NCBI GenBank assembly: GCA_964414425.1
Contig: CAYPWL010000040.1
Span: 1-26,415, forward strand
DNA length: 26,415 bases
Reading direction: 5' to 3'
From: GYS-P2D sp964414425
GTDB taxonomy: Bacteria > Bacteroidota > Bacteroidia > Chitinophagales > Saprospiraceae
The first letter of the stretch is position 1. Each line of letters begins with the position of its first letter. Both the position numbers and the translations under genes were made by a program. This document shows positions 25,047 through 26,415 of this stretch, piece after piece. The notes beneath the pieces were generated by a model. That model worked only from the letters and a program-made list of their open reading frames with translations. It was not told where the DNA came from and did not search any database.

Positions 25047-25559
25047 ATGAGAAATATGAGAATAATCATATCACTATCAATCATTCTGCTTTTCGGTTGT
25101 GAAATGCAGAAATCTGCAGAATTCACCTATATGGAGACTAACGCAGTACTGGTTGATTCGATTAGGGTGTTGTACCTCAGTAATGATGAAGGGATTGCTA
25201 CAATTGAGGATTACAATAAGGAGAAAGGTATTTACGCTATAAGAAATCTGAATTATCAAATAGATCAAGTTAAAAATGCGATGATCAGTGATTCTGATCA
25301 AGCAATAGATAAACGTGCGGTAAATAAATATCTATCAGATGGTGAATTGTTACAGAGCATAGGAAAACTCGCTTCTACATGCGAGGATATATTAGCTCGA
25401 TACCCTGTTGCACGTAGTATTCAACCACAAATAACTTCTCCTGACGGACAAGTGGTATTCTTTGATGGCAAAGCGTTATATGAGGTGGTGCCCGAATTAA
25501 ATAAATGGATATTGAATAATGAGCGAGTCATTGTAGAGTTATTATTAAATCAAGAATGA
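25047..25559 (+). CDS. Small lipoprotein of unknown function
   Basis: A 170-residue protein with a lipobox ending ILLFGC (Cys 18). A second ATG three codons in (residue 4) would serve equally well. The mature part is mixed helical, with LNYQIDQVKNAMISDSD, LLQSIGKLASTCEDIL and, near the end, GQVVFFDGKALYEVVPELNKWI. I recognise no family. No neighbour suggests a role: the gene stands alone between an intergenic hairpin region and a 238-base AT-rich gap that contains nothing I can identify. Confidence 0.65.
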   Translation: MRNMRIIISLSIILLFGCEMQKSAEFTYMETNAVLVDSIRVLYLSNDEGIATIEDYNKEKGIYAIRNLNYQIDQVKNAMISDSDQAIDKRAVNKYLSDGELLQSIGKLASTCEDILARYPVARSIQPQITSPDGQVVFFDGKALYEVVPELNKWILNNERVIVELLLNQE

Positions 25560-25797
25560 AAACTATCAAATTTTAAAGTATAGTTGTCAGAAATTTGAAA
25601 AACTTCTGCTGATATGTTTTTATGATTCTGGAGTCAGATTAAATCCAAATATTCGTAGTTTATACTACTAATTTATATGAATAAATATTGAATTTGATAT
25701 TTATCCCGACTGGATGAATTATTTTATAAGGTTTTATAAAATAAATTGAGATCAATAATAGTATCTTTATCATAGTTAACTTATAAAAATACATGTT

Positions 25798-26058
25798 ATG
25801 AAACCAGCAGAAATTGCTAAAGTGTTTTCGCAGTACATTGACGAAGGTACTACACCAAAGAGTAAGAAAGTCCAGTCGTTTTTCAATAATTTGCCTCCGA
25901 AGCAAATGGGAATTGTGGCAAAGTATGTTGCCAAATCATATGATGTTTATATGAAAGAAGAGCAAGAAAGAGCGGCGATGAGAAAAGAGCAGAAGAAAGA
26001 AATTTCTGCTTTAAAGAAGAAAGCAAAGGAGCTTGGATTTACATTAGCAGAAATGTAA
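25798..26058 (+). CDS. Small basic helical protein of unknown function
   Basis: An 86-residue protein, rich in Lys and Glu. The first half (MKPAEIAKVFSQYIDEG, SFFNNLPPKQMGIVAKYVAK) could be a small helical domain. The second half (MKEEQERAAMRKEQKKEISA) is a long charged helix that may form a coiled coil, ending LKKKAKELGFTLAEM. The ATG at 25798 is the first available. The gene is followed by a very strong terminator and has a TATCTTTA box (25762-25769), one base from the phylum -7 consensus, 28 bases upstream of the ATG. This supports a real single-gene transcript. A nucleic-acid-binding role would be a guess. Confidence 0.65.
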   Translation: MKPAEIAKVFSQYIDEGTTPKSKKVQSFFNNLPPKQMGIVAKYVAKSYDVYMKEEQERAAMRKEQKKEISALKKKAKELGFTLAEM

Positions 26059-26090
26059 TTGAGGCTATCAATATTATAATGAGCTTTAAA

Positions 26091-26131
26091 CAGCCGATAC
26101 AAATAAAGTTTGTATCGGCTGATTTCTTTTT
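26091..26131 (+). terminator. Strong intrinsic terminator
   Basis: CAGCCGATACAAA (26091-26103) and its exact complement at 26109-26121 form a 13-bp stem with a 5-base loop, followed by ATTTCTTTTT. It ends the transcript of the 86-residue gene. Confidence 0.92.
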
Positions 26132-26266
26132 GGCCCGGTGATAGACTCTGAATATCGGACGATCGATCTGATCTGAGTTTACATCAATCTTTGTCACTTG
26201 ACATTATATATGGCGCAAAGAATAATCTAAGTGAATCTGATATGATTTTTTCTTTCACGTAGATAG

Positions 26267-26362
26267 ATGAAAAGCAGCAGAGAGGTCAACGAAAGATCTG
26301 AAAGTGCTTATGTCTTGATTTCTTTATGGTGGTCTGAAAGGTTTACTAAGAAGTATGAATAA
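26267..26362 (+). CDS. Possible 31-residue leader ORF with tandem Trp
   Basis: An ATG at 26267 opens a 31-codon frame ending at the TAA 26360-26362, three bases before the stem of the repeat-element hairpin. It contains the pair Trp-Trp (SLWWSERF). A short frame with tandem Trp just before a hairpin recalls trp leader peptides, but copy 1 of the hairpin has no such frame before it, so chance is likely. Confidence 0.15.
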   Translation: MKSSREVNERSESAYVLISLWWSERFTKKYE

Positions 26363-26415
26363 AAAAAGCCCTCCTGAGAGGGCTTTATGCATCAACCAAA
26401 AAATAAATCCTATTA
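26359..26415. repeat. Hairpin plus conserved 29-base element, copy 2 (runs off the window)
   Basis: AAAGCCCTC (26365-26373) and GAGGGCTTT (26378-26386) form a 9-bp hairpin with loop CTGA. The bases 26387-26415 are identical to 24909-24937 and continue past the window end, so the full length is unknown. The third stem pair is A-T here and G-C in copy 1. The 357-base gap 26059-26415 holds the strong terminator, this element and the possible 31-codon frame, and nothing else I can support. Confidence 0.7.

Overview
The window looks like chromosome from a member of the Bacteroidota, probably a Saprospiria-like marine or aquatic bacterium. The grounds are an lpxC-fabZ fusion gene, a thermolysin-type protease ending in a type IX secretion (T9SS) sorting domain, weak or absent Shine-Dalgarno sequences, and several candidate promoters close to the phylum -7 consensus TAnnTTTG. 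The genus call is inference.

Layout. Positions 1-627 hold the 3' part of an IS1595/ISXO2-type transposase broken by one in-frame TGA. Then come two exported proteins on the + strand: a retropepsin-fold protein whose two catalytic Asp positions are His (768-1685), and a large BNR/Asp-box propeller protein (1825-4926). A minus-strand group follows: a MoeB/ThiF-like E1 enzyme with a rhodanese tail, and a 5'-nucleotidase split into two overlapping genes with the C-terminal domain gene first. ftsK (8010-10562) is read divergently from this group. Next are an M24B aminopeptidase, a convergent TerC-family membrane protein, the T9SS-exported M4 metalloprotease, and a 563-residue protein whose C-terminal half resembles AMP nucleosidase/nucleoside phosphorylase. 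A small outer-membrane barrel and a cytoplasmic cyclophilin are divergent.

The region 18642-19073 holds a bidirectional terminator and a GroES-like pseudogene. Reading the minus strand from an ATG at 19073 restores a full GroES sequence apart from a 1-nt frameshift and one TAA stop. Beside it starts the lipid A operon lpxD - lpxC/fabZ - lpxA - ABC ATPase (19129-22997), tightly packed with overlapping ends. Two minus-strand genes follow, an enoyl-CoA hydratase/isomerase-family protein and a DUF697-like membrane protein.

The right end (24670-26415) is gene-poor. It has an orphan lipoprotein, an 86-residue basic protein with a strong terminator, and two copies of a small element made of a GC-rich hairpin followed by at least 29 identical bases. 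The hairpin stems differ by a compensatory base-pair change. This repeat, the GroES pseudogene, the His-substituted retropepsin and the nucleosidase-like protein are the points most worth a second look. I see no CRISPR array, tRNA, rRNA, phage or defence island.
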